A stretch of 11,495 nt of DNA from Trachelipus rathkii (lineage: Eukaryota; Arthropoda; Malacostraca; Isopoda; Trachelipodidae): assembly GCA_015478945.1 (NCBI GenBank), contig JABUQX010097303.1, forward strand, positions 30,001 to 41,495, read 5' to 3'. Below the pieces are notes generated by a model. That model ran no database searches and was not told where the DNA came from. It saw only the letters and a program-made list of their open reading frames with translations. The first letter of the stretch is position 1; every line of letters begins with the position of its first letter. A program made the translations under genes and the position numbers. Of this stretch, positions 8,601 through 11,495 are shown in pieces.

Positions 8601-10380
8601 TCAGGCCTGCAGCTTTTACTTTGGATCAATATGATTAATAAGCGTTTATATTTTTACTCAATTCAAATTACTTGTAAGTCTATTTGTTACATCCAGAACC
8701 ATTAGTCTCTGAACTATTATCTAATCTTCCTCTCTTAACAAATAGTAATCCGGATAGTCTAAGCGGACATTGATATTGAATTTGAGATCGATTATATCCT
8801 TAACTGTAAGGTTTAACTTTTGAGCTAGTAGTATTTCTATTGGAACACAATTGACTTTAAACATTATCTTTTTATAAAAGTTTTCATAGGAGAAAGAGCA
8901 TCGAATAAATACACCTATGTCGAGCAGAATTAATGCTAAAGATTATATTCACTTGGAAACTATGCATTCTGTTTGCTTACTTTGATCGCTGTTAAGTTAA
9001 TTTTCTATTTTCCTAAATTTTTAGAGTATTTGTTCATATACATCTATTCCCTACTTACTACGACGCTATCTTGGAACATACTATAAAACACATCTGCGTA
9101 TTTCACGTAATTTTTCTCTCCTATTCTCCGTCAGAGAACATACCAGCCAATCAGTGAGCTTACCTACTTCGCACCTCAATGGGTTATATCTTCTGAGAGA
9201 TACGCTAAGTAATACTGTCTGATATAATTACTTTAAAAAACATTATTGTTTACGCATTATGTTTATTAACTTTATCAGACAGAGATAAGCACTCTATTAT
9301 TCAGTAACATGATATCTTTAGTGAATAATTACTTTTACCCACTATATTAACTCTCTTATTTTTAGGTTATTTTCTGGGAAACAACAAGCTTCTAGTATAT
9401 TAATTGTTTAACATAATCATTCTTACTATTTCCACATGACATGTTAACGTACAATAATATTATAGCGTAAGATTATTGTTATAAATCACATCATTCTCCT
9501 TAATGGTTAGAAGATCGACATAAATTAAGATTATTAAATTCTCCAGTTACTCAATTGATTATTAAAAAGAAGTTTATTTACTTTGTGCTACGAATCAATT
9601 TAAACTTATGAGTTGTTATTGTTATATTTATTTAGTGAAAACTTTAGCTAACATATAAAATTCATTAGATGTACTATACTATACATAAGTATAAGTAGTA
9701 ATTTATCCTTAATTATACCTGTAAAGGTATTAGTATATATCGTACTTATTCACTTTCTGCTGAGAATTTAGCAAATAGGCGTATACTTATTAAACAAAAT
9801 GTACCAATATAAAAAAAATGACTGCTATATGGTAGGCTCATTCAAATGAATGACTGTTATTCATCATCAATAAAATCGCTTTAAATCATACTTTCAGGGT
9901 GTAAGATTGTGAGTGTGACTCAGAACTTTGAGTTCACAACGTAGAGACGATATTATCATATTAAAACAGGTTACTTAACAAACAATTTCCTTTACATTAA
10001 AGAGAGTGGTAACTGTATGAAATTGAACTTTGCAGTTTTTTACAGGAGTGTATTGATTTATATATTCCGTACCGCATATAAAACTGTTGAAAGATAAACG
10101 ATTCAAATCGATTTACGTTATCAGAAAATTGTTACACAAACCTGATTTTTCTAGGCATCGTTTTTACTGTATGGGATATCGCCTATCGCATGCTTTGTCC
10201 GTTTTTTTATATATCCGTATTGCAGTTTAAAATTGTTAATCCAAGATCAATTCGATTAATTTTGATTACTCGCGATTGAAACTCAATCTGCTCGATACAT
10301 CTCTTAAGCGATCACGACCGCGAAAAATCTTTACGTTTATCCACTTATAGTGAGAGAGAGTAAATAATAAAGACATTCCC
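8601..10380. other. Progressively A+T-rich DNA without recognisable gene
   Basis: About 1.8 kb in which G+C falls from about a third (20 of 60 at 8881-8940) to about a quarter (15 of 60 at 9361-9420). No long open frame, tRNA-like boxes or element termini were recognised. It contains only short inverted repeats, the clearest at 9215-9282, and a weaker bulged hairpin near 9915-9940 (GTGACTCA facing TGAGTTCAC). Confidence 0.55.
9215..9282. repeat. 10-base-pair inverted repeat with 48-base spacer
   Basis: CTGTCTGATA at 9215-9224 is the exact reverse complement of TATCAGACAG at 9273-9282. The spacer contains an imperfect direct repeat (CATTATTGTTTA, then CATTATGTTTA). This could be a miniature element or a fold-back, but about one such pair is expected by chance in a window of this size, and the flanks show no obvious target duplication. 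Confidence 0.35.
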
Positions 10381-10844
10381 TTTAATATTACTAAGTATTA
10401 TTTTATGATGCAAATAAATAAAACAGAATAATAAAATAATAATAAATTCGACATATATTTTTTTAAAAAAGTATAAATTAAAAAATTATATTATTTCCAT
10501 TTTAATAAACACTTGCCTAAAAATATATTATAATATAATATATTATAAATTATAATAATATAATATATATTAAAATATGATATATTAATTTATTGATTTA
10601 TTCAAAATCATAATTATTATTATCTAAATTATATTTAATTTAATATATATAAAAATTAAAATATCAATTAAATTATTTTAAGAAATATATTGTATATATA
10701 TTCTAAAATAATGAATATGTATATGTCACATAAATCATATTTAAAATTTATTTAAATATTCTTTAAAAATATATTTAGAAGTTAATTATCTATGTATATA
10801 TATCATATAAAAATATATGATACTATTATTATTGTTGTCTAAGG
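10381..10844. repeat. A/T low-complexity tract
   Basis: Dominated by TATA, TTAATA and ATTAAA steps with rare G or C. Positions 10518-10578 contain no G or C. It resembles the tract at 3231-3541 but is less pure. No gene or terminus was seen. Confidence 0.75.
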
Positions 10845-11155
10845 AAAAACTTTTCTTCGTAGAGGAGGGATGTCTCACCATGACCTGACATGGCCCCCAC
10901 CCCTGAGAGCGAGTCGTATGTACCAGACTTTTTGTTATACGTATTAAATTATATAAGCAATAAAAGCGTGAAGGTTTGAAACATAAAAGTTTTCTTTTTT
11001 TTTGACCTAATGGATGATCTGCCAAGAAGTATGTAGCTATGATGTAAGAGAGTGGCTATCATAGGTCTTCAGGCTACTCATGGTGGGGAGGATAAACGGG
11101 GGGGATCTATCGTCACTCACCTATCTGTACACCGTCTAGGCTCGAAGCCACTTAA
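10845..11155. other. Less A/T-rich island between A/T tracts, unidentified
   Basis: About 310 bases with G+C-rich blocks at both ends (ATGGCCCCCACCCCTGAG near 10889; GGTGGGGAGGATAAACGG near 11081) and an A/T-rich middle containing a nine-T run. CTATGAT at 11037-11043 is complementary to ATCATAG at 11058-11064. A 79-codon - strand open frame (10786-11025) crosses the island edge into A/T noise and has no motif. Abrupt edges in simple sequence suggest an inserted element fragment, but no family is recognised. Confidence 0.4.
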
Positions 11156-11495
11156 AATATATATAAATTAAATATATAAAAATTAAACAAAATACATAAT
11201 AATAAATTAATATATATATATATTAATGACATACATGTGGGCAAATATTCTTCTCTCTAACTATATATTAGTGTGCACAGTTATAAAGCTCACAGTAGAG
11301 CATGCGGTATACCTGAATAGTGTTAAGACGATATTCGAATATACCTGATTATTTTAATGACAATCCCTTTTTAAGAGAGATTGCACTATGATAATATATC
11401 TATAGATAATATAGTTATTATGATCACGTATCTTATATATTATCAGTTACGTTTATATATATACTGATACATACATATATTTTATATATATAATA
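11156..11495. other. A+T-rich DNA to the window end, no gene seen
   Basis: TA-rich runs around 11157-11225 and 11440-11495 flank a slightly more complex middle. A perfect 12-base palindrome, TATCTATAGATA, lies at 11397-11408. Nothing indicates a gene or an element boundary. Confidence 0.6.

Noticed and set aside
10786..11025. 79-codon - strand open frame
   Set aside because: It crosses from an island into pure A/T noise, with Ile/Tyr/Asn-rich ends and no motif.
1..11495. CRISPR array, bacterial operon, riboswitch or Rho-independent terminators
   Set aside because: No regularly spaced repeats, no coding genes and a eukaryotic retrotransposon background make these untenable. The T-rich hairpin at 4250 is not preceded by a gene.

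Overview
The window looks like non-coding nuclear DNA from an animal, most likely an arthropod and possibly a decapod crustacean. The evidence is a strongly A+T-rich background, long pure A/T tracts, no open frame that reads like a cellular gene, and a heavily mutated non-LTR retrotransposon of the CR1/L2-like kind. The crustacean suggestion rests on the wording of the retrotransposon's C-terminal part and is an inference. I found no intact protein gene, tRNA, rRNA, CRISPR array, operon or bacterial-type signal.

Layout. Positions 1-1584 hold the 3' part of a CR1-like LINE on the + strand, entering from the left edge. The reverse transcriptase reading frame is broken by stops and frameshifts, but its boxes can still be read in order: GFRK, the motif A region, SKAFDK, WIKEWL..NRKQ, GVPQGS, FADD, CKVLHLG, KANKMLGIINR and WNSLPEEVV. 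A 3' UTR with internally repeated segments follows, then a terminal array of an 8-base unit. From 1585 to 3230 there is A+T-rich DNA with nothing recognisable, then a tract with 266 consecutive A/T bases (3276-3541).

From 3542 to 5970 the A+T-rich DNA is broken by short, less A+T-rich islands (about 4000-4250, 5215-5310, 5440-5510, 5600-5830), one bordered by a near-perfect 34-base palindrome. From about 5970 to 8600 composition shifts to roughly 40-50% G+C in the lines I counted. This block has almost no simple repeats and no recognisable gene. Inside it, at about 6590-6840, lies a second, shorter fragment of the same LINE on the - strand, sharing exact 24-base and 17-base blocks with the first copy. 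G+C then declines through about 10380, followed by an A/T tract (10380-10840), one more island (10845-11155) and A/T-rich DNA to the end.

Nothing here works together as a pathway. The best reading is a graveyard of old transposable elements and simple-sequence expansion. I see no convincing new biological system; the observations most worth checking concern the LINE's 3' end structure, the origin of the 5970-8600 block and the anonymous islands.
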